A DNA stretch of 64,000 nucleotides from Arion vulgaris (GCA_020796225.1 CM036759.1:65738590-65802589); one strand, 5' to 3'. Counted from the stretch's first letter, positions 18,319 through 28,892 are shown. Notes: generated from the letters alone by a model not told the origin. Made by a program: numbers and translations.

Positions 18319-19790
18319 GTAGTCAAAGAAGTATAGAAACTGTGTGGTGTAACTAGACAAGAGCACAGGTAGTCAAAGAAGTATAGTAACTGTGTGGTGT
18401 AGCTAGACAAGAGCACAGGTAGTCAAAGAAGTATATAACGTGTGGTGTAGCTAGACAAGAGCACAGGTAGTCAAAGAAGTATAGTAAATGTGTGGTGTAG
18501 CTAGACAAGAGCACAGGTAGTCAAAGAAGTATAGTAACTGTGTGGTGTAGCTAGACAAGAGCACTGGTAGTCAAAGAAGTATAGTAAATGTGTGGTGTAG
18601 CTAGACAAGAGCACAGGTAGTCAAAGAAGTATAGTAACTGTGTGGTGCAACTAGACAAGAGCACTGGTAGTCAAAGAAGTATAGTAACTGTGTGGTGTAG
18701 CTAGACAAGAGCACTGGTAGTCAAAGAAGTATAGTAAATGTATGGGGTAGCTAGACAAGAGCACTGGTAGTCAAAGAAGTATAGTAACTGTGTGGTGCAA
18801 CTAGACAAGAGCACTGGTAGTCAAAGAAGTATAGTAAATGTGTGGTGTAGCTAGACAAGAGCACTGGTAGTCAAAGAAGTATAGAGACTATATGGTGTAA
18901 CTAGACAAGAGCACTGATAGTCAAAGAAGTATAGAAACTATGTGGTGTAGCTAGACAAGAGCACTGATAGTCAAAGAAGTATAGTAAATGTGTGGTGTAG
19001 CTAGACAAGAGCACTGGTAGTCAAAGAAGTATAGTAAATGTGTGGTGCAGCTAGACAAGAGCACTGGTAGTCAAAGAAGTATAGAAACTATGTGGTGTAA
19101 CTAGACAAGAGCACTGATAGTCAAAGAAGTATAGAAACTATATGGTGTAACTAGACAAGAGCACTGGTAGTCAAAGAAGTATAGTAACTGTGTGGTGTAA
19201 CTAGACAAGAGCACTGATAGTCAAAGAAGTATAGAAACTATATGGTGTAACTAGACAAGAGCACTGGTAGTCAAAGAAGTATAGAGACTATATGGTGTAA
19301 CTAGACAAGAGCACTGGTAGTCAAAGAAGTATAGTAAATGTGTGGTGTAGCTAGACAAGAGCACTGATAGTCAAAGAAGTATAGAAACTGTGTGGTGTAG
19401 CTAGACAAGAGCACTGGTAGTCAAAGAAGTATAGAGACTATATGGTGTAACTAGACAAGAGCACTGATAGTCAAAGAAGTATAGTAACTGTGTGGTGTAA
19501 CTAGACAAGAGCACTGATAGTCAAAGAAGTATAGTAACTGTGTGGTGTAACTAGACAAGAGCACTGGTAGTCAAAGAAGTATAGTAAATGTGTGGTGTAG
19601 CTAGACAAGAGCACTGATAGTCAAAGAAGTATAGAAACTGTGTGGTGTAGCTAGACAAGAGCACTGATAGTCAAAGAAGTATAGAGACTATATGGTGTAA
19701 CTAGACAAGAGCACTGATAGTCAAAGAAGTATAGTAACTGTGTGGTGTAACTAGACAAGAGCACTGATAGTCAAAGAAGTCCAGTAACTG
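18319..19790. repeat. 50-bp minisatellite, about 29 copies
   Basis: The unit is CTAGACAAGAGCACTGGTAG plus TCAAAGAAGTATAGTAAATG plus TGTGGTGTAG, with a period of exactly 50 bp (18601, 18651). Two unit types alternate: TGTGGTGTAG with GTAAATG, and TATGGTGTAA with GAGACTA or GAAACTA. They cluster into mixed blocks that look like higher-order copying. It begins next to an RNase H fragment and ends in SINE-F. Confidence 0.95.
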
Positions 19791-19987
19791 TCGTTACCGC
19801 TTTTTAATGCGGTGTGGGACAGGTGGGATGAGAGCCTGCTGAATTTAATAACCGCATGGCTAGTGCAGTCGCCGCCAAGCAGTTCAGGTTAGGATTTTTT
19901 ATTTATACCCACAACAGAAAAAAATCATTGGCCTTACCATGAATTGATGAACACGGGTCTACCCCGCATTGGAGCCGTGCTCTAATC
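19791..19987 (-). mobile_element. SINE-F, left portion
   Basis: Reversed, it matches 54712-54930: AGCCTGCTGAATTTAATAAC, a GGTTAGGATTTTTTATTTAT stretch, and the head with a B-box-like GTGTTCATCAATTC. It breaks at GCTCTAATC and resumes at 21300, where the rest of the head (ATTTGACCAGACACTCCTC) is found. An insertion lies between. Confidence 0.82.
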
Positions 19988-21299
19988 TTCTTCTTCTTCT
20001 GCGATCGTTCTTCACGGCCAATTTGATCATTCTTATTGTGATGTATAATTGGTCCACTGGCAAGAACGGAGTGATCTACGTCGGGACGATTGTGCGCCCA
20101 TGGTGACTAGGCCCGCCCGTCCGTTTTCAGCCAGCTTTTGATTTACTAGGTGAACTTTCACTAGGTACGATCCTTTCGGATCTACGCCTTTCGATCAACT
20201 TTGCCGTATATTTGGGCTTTGTGATCTACGCCAAGACAGTGAGTTACGCTGCTTTACCCGTTCTGACTGAGAAATATTTCTCGGGCTTGTCAGCTTGTCC
20301 TCGGACGGCGTCTTACTCGTATAAAACACCGTGTAAAGTATCGGCCTTCGCCAATGTTCAGGACCCGGGCTTCCTGTTTGATCCGTACATTGTCGGCCTT
20401 GCTTTACCGTACATTTTTGAGTTTGATCCGGGAAGGAACATTCTCAGCCTTTTCTCAGACGCGTATCGGTAAGTGGCAATTTGCAATTAACCTCGAAAGC
20501 ACTGGCATGGGGCCGAGTACAAACAATGTAGAGGGTCGTTTCAGTGGGCACTATGAGCGTAACTGAGGATTTTGTGCTCGCCGCCATCACCCGCCCCAGT
20601 TATTCCGGGGATGTTAGTTACGACTGCAATCGAACCTTGCCCAGTTGCCCCAAGGCTGGCAGTTCCGTTAGGCATCACCAACCTCAGTTCTTCCGGGGAT
20701 GTTAATTTTAATCGCACAGTACCTTGCACGGTTTTCCCAGGGCGGGTAGTTTCGTTATGCACTAAACGCAACTTGTTCTTTTGCGCTCGGCAACCTTGCC
20801 CAGTACATGTATCTGCACCAGGCTACCAATGCGGGGTCAGCTGCAATCTTCTCTCGCACCAACACGAGGGTAGACTTTCATTCGTTACGGTCCTGTCTTA
20901 TTTATTCTTGCCGACGGGCTGGCAATGTTTGCCCCTCCTCAGGGCTTCGAGCTTCGCCCTACGTGGGCATACGTTTGGTCACTGGATGCACCTCTCATCC
21001 ATGTCTGAGACGTTTCGTTGCTGTTTCTTTGCGTTCAAGGACTTGGGTAATATCTTGTTGGACATCGGTCAGGAGAATTGTGCATTTTATTTGTATGTAT
21101 CTTTATCGTATTTCCGTAATTGCACTGCTACCACTACCAGTAGTTTCCTCTCCCCGATCCCTGCCCTCTTAGCCAGACCAGAACCAGAGTCTGTTTCCAG
21201 GGTCACCGCGTGGAGGTTAGGGGCAGGGTCTTGGTTATCGCGCCCCCTCGCTAACCCTGGCTCATGTTACCACCATGACCTCATGAGCCTTTGACCCCT
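19988..21299 (-). mobile_element. 1.3-kb insertion flanked by a 10-bp target duplication, SINE-A-like 3' end
   Basis: TGCTCTAATC occurs at 19978-19987 and again at 21300-21309, exactly on either side of a SINE-F that is continuous when the insert is removed. The insert starts with (TTC)n, the reversed (GAA)n tail of SINE-A. Its first 190 bp match the SINE-A subtype at 57620-57870. The remaining 1.1 kb is GC-richer than its surroundings and contains two or three loose repeats around TTCCGGGGATGTTA (20598, 20692). I recognise no protein; a frame of 240 codons on the plus strand has no family match. It is probably a 5'-truncated or non-coding element sharing its 3' end with SINE-A. Confidence 0.8.
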
Positions 21300-21335
21300 T
21301 GCTCTAATCCATTTGACCAGACACTCCTCGTATAC
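21300..21335 (-). mobile_element. SINE-F, right portion (tRNA-like head)
   Basis: Reversed, it reads GAGTGTCTGGTCAAATGGAT plus TAGAGC, which is the A-box end of SINE-F (compare 54712-54735). Confidence 0.8.
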
Positions 21336-22495
21336 AGTAAACTAACAAATATTCGGTGTTGTTAGTCGCTACAAGCTGAGAGACATACTGACAAGGGAGA
21401 TCGGATCGGATTGCACTAATTTGTTCAATGTACAGTGATGATGATCCGTCGACTACTCTTCAAAATATTCCTAGTAAACAATTGGGAATAGAAAGTTAAG
21501 AACAGGGATGAATGGAGGCACGTTGATACAAGCAGAACATCACATGCCTGCAAAGCTAAGGAAGAAGAAGATCAAATTATACTTATTTATTGTCTAAATA
21601 ACTTTGCAAATATCGATGTGCTATTCGCATGACGTCGGTGTATACACCGAATGACACAAGTGATGAATATTATAGTTCGATTGACTTGTTGGATGCGCCG
21701 AGGGTTGTGCTAAGAAAATGATACACCTGCCATAAGCAACCTTTCCTGGAAATGATATCGACTGACGTAACAGCCTGCACTAACTTGGAATACTTTTTGA
21801 CCTGCCTATCTTTTAGAAAAAAACAACAACCACTGCCTTCTGTTATAGAAGTACGTTGATCTCAGTCAAGAATCGGAAATCCTCACTGAAGGATGCACTT
21901 GTACAGTTTGATAAATCAGCAACTTCAGGTTACTTTACACAAATTTTATGAGTCTATGTTTATTATTAATGAAATTGTTAGTAAATATTCTAGTGCTGTA
22001 CTTAGTTTTGACATATATATCTTGTATTTATAACATAACCTGTATTTCTCAACATATGGCATTCATACAGGTAAAGGAACAAGATGAAGTGTCTCTCAGT
22101 TATGGCTGTCTGGCAGCTGATATGGGAATTGACTTGCCATTTGCACAAACAATGATACTCTACTGTTCATCAAAGGCAAAACCCCAATGTATACTTATGA
22201 TTTCATCCAAAGGAACCAATGTATCTACTGTCATCCAAAGGCAACCAATGATACATCTGATTTCATCCAAAGGCTAAACCCCAATGTTACTCTACTGTTC
22301 ATCAAGGAAAGACAGTCACACATTTGAAATCAGGCAGGGTTTGGGATGCCAGAAGATAGAATGGAATACACGCAAAACTCAACATACTATGTCCCCTCTC
22401 CGATTTGTGGTCAAGGTTTAACCTCTAGTCTCTATACAGTGCTGATCCACAAGGCAGTGGATTTTATCAGGTGACTTTCTAGCCCACCTCTCAAG
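21336..22495. other. Largely unassigned sequence
   Basis: A plus-strand frame at 21948-22277 includes KEQDEVSLSYGCLAADMGID preceded by an acceptor-like TTCATACAG. I cannot assign a family and it lacks a convincing donor. A loose repeat of TTCATCAAAGG or TTCATCCAAAG fills 22165-22310. Confidence 0.4.
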
Positions 22496-22632
22496 ACAGG
22501 GGCTTAACGGTTTACAGATGGTACCGTCTACTGTCATACAGTAGCAGATGAAACATCTGATCTGTCAGAGGGTTTAACAGCTACAAATGGTACCGTCTAC
22601 TGTCATACGGTAGCAGATGAAACATTGCCTTC
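22496..22632. repeat. Two-copy duplication, about 65 bp
   Basis: The segment containing ATGGTACCGTCTACTGTCAT occurs at 22518 and 22586 with about 90% identity. Confidence 0.85.
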
Positions 22633-23254
22633 TCAACTAGCACACTGTCGTGAATGAGTTAAAGTAAGAAAAAAAACTCGCATTGTTGTTACAGCTCTGC
22701 CCAGCGTCATGTCACGGAGGCCTGTCATTTCCTGACGCAAATCTACCGGCATTGATCCGACGCTGTCACTTTCATGTCAAATGTGAGATCTCTTCGCAAC
22801 TGGCATGAAGGATCTTTAGCGAGCTGATGGAGGGCTTCGCTTTCGATTTACAACAGCGCTGTTACATTTATCGATAACATCAATAGTTTTCTTATGACAA
22901 GAGAAAGAGGATGTTCCAACATCTTACACGACGAGTACCCACGGAATTCTCATCAACAGGTTCCTTTCTCACGGTTCGGTTTTCCAAGAAATCGGTTTAA
23001 AAGTAATGGTCATATATTTTCATTTTATGGTCGTGATGGATTTGTTATCTGACTGTATATGTACATCAGAATGAGAGTTTTTTCAAGAAATCGGTTTAAA
23101 AGTAATGATCATATATTTTCATTTTATGGTCGTGATGGATTATCCTGTATATGTCTAGAATGTCTGACTATATGTATCAGAATCTGACTGTATGTAATCG
23201 AATGTGACGTATATCATAGAATGTCACTGATTGACATCAGAATGAGTTTTCAGC
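22633..23254. other. Unassigned sequence with a 63-bp direct repeat
   Basis: The segment beginning AAGAAATCGGTTTAAAAGTA occurs at 22987 and 23084, separated by a short spacer. The part at 22690-22960 resembles nothing I recognise. Confidence 0.5.
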
Positions 23255-24120
23255 ACGTAGAGCCAATACTAACATATGAATGAGAGTCATGGACAATAAA
23301 TAAACAGATCTAAAATTTCTCTAAGAGCTATAGAGATATAATTTTACAGAAGAACGATGAGAATCCCATGGACTGTTAACATGACTAATGTGAAGTTGTT
23401 GAATGAGATACTAACATATTAATGAGAATCCCATGGACTGTTAACATGACTAATGTGAAGTTGTTGAATGAGAATTCCACTGTTAACATGACTAATGTGA
23501 AGTTGTTGAATGAGATACTAACATATGAATGAGAATCCCATGGACTGTTAACATGACAAGTTGATAGAATTCCACGTTAAATGACTAATGAAGTTGTTGA
23601 ATGAGATACTAACATATGAATGAGAATCCCATGGACTGTTAACATGACTAATGTGAAGTTGTTGAATGAGATACTAACATATGAATGAGAATTCCACTGT
23701 TAACATGACTAATGTGAAGTTGTTGAATAGAATCCCCTGTTAAAATGACTAATGAAGTTGTTGAATGAGAATCCCACTGTTAAAATGACTAATGTGAAGT
23801 TGTTGAATGAGAATTCCACTGTTAAAATGACTAATGTGAAGTTGTTGAATGAGATCAAGACATAGAGAAAACTTATCAAAATAAGAAAGAGGCAGTCATC
23901 ATTTTTCGGACATGTCATCATGAAGGGAGGTTTAGAGCACATTGTAACAACCGGTAAAATCTAGGGTAGACGAAACAAAGAGAGACAGAGAGAAACTTTT
24001 TGGAAAGCCCTCATGGCACGGTAGAGCGTCAAAGTCTGAGGTGATAGCAATCGCCAGAGATAGAGATATGGAGAGATCCATGATCCCCTACACTAGCTGG
24101 CATGGCACCTGATGATGATG
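23255..24120 (+). mobile_element. RTE-like LINE tail with an internal 50-65-bp minisatellite
   Basis: The left edge reads E-S-W-T-I-N-K and ILQKNDENPMD. The segment GAGAATCCCATGGACTGTTA plus ACATGACTAATG (RIPWTVNMTNVKLLNE in frame) then repeats about ten times, alternately joined to ATACTAACATATGAAT. The last unit continues into GAGATCAAGACATAGAGAAA, GGACATGTCATCATGAAGGG and IAIARDRDMERSMI, ending in a (TGATGA)n tail at 24105. So the array is internal to one LINE copy. Confidence 0.87.
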
Positions 24121-24151
24121 ATGCTGATGTATATGTTATATCTGCCGTATA

Positions 24152-24267
24152 GGAAATTTGAGTTTCTTTTCTTCCTTTGTATCCTTTGCTTGATAAAGAC
24201 TGTTTGGTCGAAACGTTGCTATATATTGTTTTTGTACTTTATAAAACTACAGTACTTTGTTTTTCAG
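24152..24267 (+). mobile_element. Penelope-like fragment with hammerhead-like core
   Basis: GCTTGATAAAGACTGTTTGG then TCGAAACGTTGCTATATATT. The hairpin between the two motifs pairs GACT with GGTC (one G-U), differing from the sequence at 39425 but keeping pairing. The 3' part (AAAACTACAGTACTTTG) recurs at 54975 and reversed at 39365. Confidence 0.55.
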
Positions 24268-24520
24268 TGTTTCTCTGTGGCTAAGTGGTTACGTTGCCTT
24301 GCGAATCTAATGTCGTGGGTTCGAATCCGGACCGCGCCGTTCTGTTCACGAGTGCATCTTTTCAAGAGACTATTAAGATTGTGGCCGGGGCTATGGAGTT
24401 CATGCTTTGTGCAATACTCTTGGCAGGTGGCGTGCCATTTATGCGGAGAGGGACCAAGACATAGGGGGTAAAACCCGGTGCAATGAAGTCAATCCTTGGT
24501 CGTTAGACCCGTTTAACATA
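24268..24520 (+). mobile_element. SINE-C, tRNA-headed
   Basis: TCTCTGTGGCTAAGTGGTTA carries the A box, TCGTGGGTTCGAATCCGGAC the B box. The body follows to GTGCAATGAAGTCAATCCTT. It sits directly against the Penelope-like fragment. Confidence 0.88.
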
Positions 24521-24539
24521 TGCCAGCGAGAGTTGAAAA

Positions 24540-25030
24540 ATGAAAAAAGATACAGAAAGTAAATTGAATATTGAAAAGATGTCACATAGGTAGACTAAAG
24601 TTATAAAGTAAATTGAATCATTTGAAAATAGATGTCACATAGGTAGACTAAAGATACAGAAAGTAAATTGAATACATTTGAAAATAGATGTCACATAGGT
24701 AGACTAAAGTTATAGAAAGTAAATTGAATACATTTGAAAATAGATATCACATAGGTAAACTAAAGATACAGAAAGTAAATTGAATACATTTGAAAATAGA
24801 TGTCACATAGGTAGACTAAAGATACAGAAAGTAAATTGAATACATTTGAAAATAGATATCACATAGTAGACTAAAGTTATAGAAAGTAAATTGAATACAT
24901 TTGAAAATAGATGTCTGCGAAGAATAATGAACATAAAATGGGATGAACTCAGGAGAAGTGATGTCCTGATGTCCAGAGAAATGTCTGATTGAGAGCAAGT
25001 AAGTCTGGGTCGACCAGAAAGCCGTTACGG
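24540..25030 (+). mobile_element. RTE-like LINE tail expanded as a 56-bp array
   Basis: About seven units of GAAAGTAAATTGAATACATT plus TGAAAATAGATGTCACATAG plus GTAGACTAAAG. In frame they read ESKLNTFENRCH. The last unit continues as ESKLNTFENRCLRRIMNIKW and DELRRSDVLMSREMSD, matching 61500-61430 reversed, where the LINE has a single ESKLNAFENRCLRKIMNMKW. The unit is therefore a piece of LINE. Confidence 0.9.
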
Positions 25031-25049
25031 TCGGACATATATTACACTG

Positions 25050-25300
25050 TCAGCGTCTGTAGCTTATTCGGTAGTGAGCTCGATCACAATCCAAGCGTAC
25101 CTGGTTCAAACTCCGCAACAGGCAAGTTGGAAGCAAATTCTTTTCCATGGGATTTTTACGAAAGGTAATAATAGACCCCTCCCAACCTTTTCAGAAAGCA
25201 ATGGTAAACTACTGAACGTATAAGTGGTGCCTAGAAAAAAACAACTGTGGTTGTTGGCTACATCCTGCAAAGGATATGCAACTATTTTTCATATATTTCA
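25050..25300 (+). mobile_element. SINE-D, tRNA-headed
   Basis: CGTCTGTAGCTTATTCGGTA heads it and CCTGGTTCAAACTCC is its B box. The body contains AAGCAATGGTAAACTACTGA, GTATAAGTGGTGCCTAGAAA and CAAAGGATATGCAACTATTT. Confidence 0.85.
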
Positions 25301-26161
25301 TGCCCATTGTGGAATTGAACCCAGAATCAGAGGTACATAGATACATAAGTAGTGAGTACACTAACAATTACGCTACTGCGCCACTCTGAATCTGTGAATG
25401 CACAATTGTCAATATAAAAAAAAATCTCAAAGTAACTCAATTGAAACAAAATTATATTTGAAAACAAGTAGGGAAAATCAACCGATACAAGAAAAGAAAA
25501 CATTTGAACAAGCGTGATATTTTCTTGCCCTTAGCTTTATCGTGACTTTCAACTGTTTCTCTTGTCGACCATTTTGAATAATGCATGGCATCCCACTATT
25601 CAGACAGTCAAAATTTATACAAAACAAATTTACACTAGAGGGTACTTTAACATAGCCAACAGAGTCATCTCCAACGATGGGTTTTAAACCCTCCCAGGAG
25701 CACAAGTGTCGACAGAGGTGTCACACAATGGCTAAGGTCTTCAAACAGAACAGTCCGACTGGCTGCTTATTTAGAGCGGTTGACACGTGGCCTGGTCTGT
25801 CACGATCAATCATATAAAAAAGGCAGAAGAAAAGAAGAAGAAGGAAAGTTATAGCGTGGCTCATGCACTTAAACTTTTCACCAATAAAATAAAAACAAAA
25901 TGGTGTCTGAACATCGCAAACAAATACCCAACACAAAATCAACATGGAATTAAAAGCGTGGTTTGAATCTTCCTCCCCTCCTCCCCAAAGACTTACACAA
26001 TTTCAGGCATGGATTGGAAATATTTGTAAATATTCTTTTCGAAACAACCCCATCTCATTCTCACGCTCGTCTATGAGCTTTGCAAATACTCGATACACGA
26101 ATAAACACGAAAAACATAGAATAGAAAGCTTTGTTTGACTTTCCCTGTAGACTACTCTACA
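25301..26161. other. Unassigned sequence
   Basis: A tRNA-like reversed segment (GAATTGAACCCAGAATC, 25311-25330, and GTGAGTACACTAACAATTAC) may be another SINE head. A minus-strand frame at 25478-25705 has no family match. Low-complexity A-rich stretches occur at 25805-25845. Confidence 0.4.
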
Positions 26162-26169
26162 GTTTGAAG

Positions 26170-26352
26170 CAGTGGCACACGGTGATCTTTTTGTTGGTGG
26201 TACCAGACACAAAATGTTTGGGAAAAACTATGGTTTTGGGTTAGGTTATATTTATATTAGGTTATATTTATATTATAAAATAATAAATATACGTTACACA
26301 TTATTTTTGGTGGGGCCCGACCCCACAGGCCCGTAATGACGAGCCGCCACTG
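26170..26352. mobile_element. hAT-like non-autonomous element, second copy
   Basis: Its right end GACGAGCCGCCACTG is the inverted repeat of the 13095 element, and its left end CAGTGGCACACGG is degraded. The flanks GTTTGAAG (26162-26169) and GATTGAAG (26353-26360) match at seven of eight positions. The interior GGTGGGGCCCGACCCC and AT-rich core match the 13095 copy in opposite orientation. Confidence 0.85.
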
Positions 26353-26360
26353 GATTGAAG

Positions 26361-26765
26361 CAACCAATAAAAATATTAGTAAACAATATCTTAAAGAACA
26401 ATCACTCTAACAGGCTTCGAAGAGCCGCTGCTGGCAATCACTGGATGTTTTAAACAGTTCGTGATGAACGAAGATGCAAACTTTGCAAAACAAACATAAA
26501 GCTTGCTATTCTTGATCTTCTTAGAGCTCTCTCCCAAGATTACAAAGCACGAACTTTCAATCATCATTATCACCATCATCATCGGTGTCAACATCAGGCC
26601 TGTATACGCGCGACTATAATGCTAACGAATCAGTACTCACCCTTCATCGGGCTCGCGCATGCTAAATACAATTGGATGGGAAAACGGGAGCTCTCAACGC
26701 GATTAGTGGATCTAGGGAGGTTTTTTCTTCTCGCAGACTCTGAACAGTTTCAGCCCTTAGGGAAC
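26361..26765. other. Unassigned sequence
   Basis: A minus-strand frame (26594-26391) encodes SSCFVILGESSKKIKNSKLY and FAKFASSFITNCLKHPVI. I do not recognise it and its ends lack clear splice sites. A short CATCATT run lies at 26560-26585. Confidence 0.4.
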
Positions 26766-27142
26766 TGCAACAGCTTTTCTTCTTCTTCTTCTTCTTCTTC
26801 TTCAATGATCCAGCGACACTTGGGCTCATGACATTCAGCCAAATGATATGTAGTGGTATCTGCATGTGTTTGTAAGTTGTTCTTCTGTTCTGTATAATGT
26901 GTTCCATCTTCCTGACATCATCTAGTACTTGACATCTGAAGAGATGATGATGAACGGTTTTATGATGATGATGATGAACGGTTTTATGATGATGTGCACA
27001 CAGCTGGCACTCTGGAGTGTTTTGTGGTTGAATTCTGTTCAAGTGATTATTAAATGTTATATGTTGGTTTCGGAGTCTAAAAATGGTGCTCTGATCTCTT
27101 CTTGTGAGGTGGTTGATGTTGTCATTAACGTTAGAACTGGCT
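26766..27142 (-). pseudogene. I-type LINE C-terminal tail with (GAA)n end
   Basis: On the minus strand it reads LTRRDQSTIFRLRNQHITFN, NHLNRIQPQNTPECQLC and LFRCQVLDDVRKM. This is the C-x-x-C...H...C tail after RNase H in I-type LINEs. Between C and HHL a GATGATGAACGGTTTTAT segment is duplicated. The 3' end is (CTT)n at 26776-26803, that is (GAA)n on the element strand, like SINE-A. Confidence 0.82.
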
Positions 27143-27406
27143 ACGCCCGTGGGGTGCCGGGCCCGCAAGGAAGCAAATAATAGTACCAATGCAACCTACA
27201 ATGCATGTCGTAGGACGCGACTGATGTAGGCCCCAGGGATGCTACCCTAGTAAATAAGAAGTAGCGCAGAAATTGGATGCGCTGGTCTACTTGTAGGCGA
27301 ATAACTGGCACAATGTACAACCGCTCTTAGACTCAGATCACATACAAATCACACAGAGTGGCTGACAAGTGGTCGATATTGAGCGTTCGAAGAAGAAGAA
27401 GAAGAA
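27143..27406 (+). mobile_element. SINE-A, full length with (GAA)n tail
   Basis: It begins CCCGTGGGGTGCCGGGCCCG, contains AAGCAAATAATAGTACCAAT, ACTTGTAGGCGAATAACTGG and TGGTCGATATTGAGCGTTCG, and ends GAAGAAGAAGAAGAA. I see no clear pol III boxes, so the head may not be tRNA-derived. Confidence 0.9.
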
Positions 27407-27509
27407 AGGCTGGCTATATGTCTGTAAACCTCTCTTCCCGTGTCACCCATGGACCATATGTTCAGCCTAGATTTTAAAACTACATTTCCAGAAAAGCCTA
27501 TATCTATAA

Positions 27510-27835
27510 GACTTCTGATGGTCTCTGTAGGTTAAGATTTGGCTAATATCTAACCTATACGCCACAAAGAGAGTCCCAAACACAGATACACGTGATGTCT
27601 CTGTAGGTTAAATTTGGCTAATATCTAACCTATACGCCACACAAAGAGAGATCCCCAAACACAGATACACGTGATGGTCTCTGTAGGTTAAGATTTGGCT
27701 AATATCTAACCTATACGCCACATAGAGACCCCAAACACAGATAACGTGATGTCTCTGTAGCGTTAAGATTTAGCTAACATATTACCTATACGCCACACAG
27801 AGAGACAGACCGCTAAACACAGATACGCGTAGAGA
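27510..27835. repeat. 70-80-bp minisatellite, four to five copies
   Basis: Units contain TCTCTGTAGGTTAAGATTTG, CTAATATCTAACCTATACGC, CACACAAAGAGAG and ACACAGATACACGTGATG. The CTATACGCCACAAAGAGAG part resembles the reversed SINE-B head, a possible parent. Confidence 0.88.
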
Positions 27836-28411
27836 GAATAGTGGTTCAATTATAAAAGTTGTACGCAGGCTAGTAACAAGATTAGCAATCCAACAGAATG
27901 AATGTATCCAAGCCTCGTCCGATTGAAAAAGACCAGAGCACAGTAGAACAATTTAATTTTCCACCAAAATGCTCGCAGGCAAAACACGTTTTCCCGATTG
28001 CTATGAATTATGGGAACAGTCGGGGATTTCCGGCAAATTTCGTTAGCGAGTGCGTCTTTTAACACAATTAGGATTGGTTTTCAGTTCCCGCGTAGAGTTA
28101 TAAAAAAATAGGATTGGGTAAAGTCAACAACTTGTTGCGACTATTATATGATGTCCGGTTTAGTCTGATTCCTGGTAAGATACCAATTAACTACAACGGA
28201 GTTGTTTCCCCTGCTGAGAAGGTGGAGATAACCAAAACACACAAACACACATTGTTTCATCATTCAGTCCCTTTAGTCAGAGATCGAAAAATACAAAATA
28301 ATTTCACCTGGAAGAGTTTCAGCAAAAGAGTATCAAAATAGTTTGTGATATATTGCTTCAAATCTGACTTTCCAGATGTTTTTTTTCTTCTTTTTACTCT
28401 TCTTCATTGGC
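27836..28411. other. Unassigned sequence
   Basis: I see no repeats, no exon signals and no recognised protein similarity in any frame. Confidence 0.4.
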
Positions 28412-28840
28412 CTTTGTGTCGTCGATGATAGGTGCTCGTCTATAGTGCCAAAGGTACCAGGTTCACTACCTTGTGCAGCCATCTGAATATTTTTATAGAG
28501 ATACCTGATCTCAGTGTAGGGGAGCTCGAGTTCCTAGTCCTATTGGAGGCGACCGATAAAACATAGGCCCCGTGTTAAATTTCAGCTCGTACAAGAACCA
28601 TTGGCAGTTGAAAATCGAGAAGATAAGGCTGGAAAGCAGCTGTCCGGGCATAATTCATTAGAAAAGATTTAAAATAAAATTTATAAAAAAATATCTTCAC
28701 CCTCTTCAAAATTATGTCGGAGACCCCCGTCGGTGCTACAGAGTGCGTGCACTGCAGCAGCGATCTACCTGTGTAAGAAAGAGATCGGAGCACACATGGT
28801 TACTTACCAAAGTGCAACGATGATGGTCCAATCAATCAAT

Positions 28841-28892
<52 letters not shown>
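28412..28892 (+). mobile_element. SINE-B, near full length, long tail
   Basis: The head GCCTTTGTGTCGTCGATGAT is degraded; the B box is AGGTTCACTACCTTGTG. Body blocks run to GAAAGAGATCGGAGCACACA, and the tail (AATC)n with ACCAATC variants spans 28826-28891. Confidence 0.9.

Noticed and set aside
20572..21294. 240-codon plus-strand frame as a host gene
   Set aside because: It lies inside a 1.3-kb insert bounded by a target duplication and on the strand opposite to the insert; no motif recognised.
25478..25705. 75-codon minus frame as a gene
   Set aside because: No family recognised, no splice or start support; left as unassigned.
26391..26594. 67-codon minus frame as a KIF26 N-terminal exon
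   Set aside because: It has no resemblance to the N-terminal region as I know it and lacks clear splice borders.
26662..27189. 175-codon frame as a host gene with poly-lysine and poly-histidine
   Set aside because: It is an I-type LINE tail read through its (GAA)n end and a small duplication.
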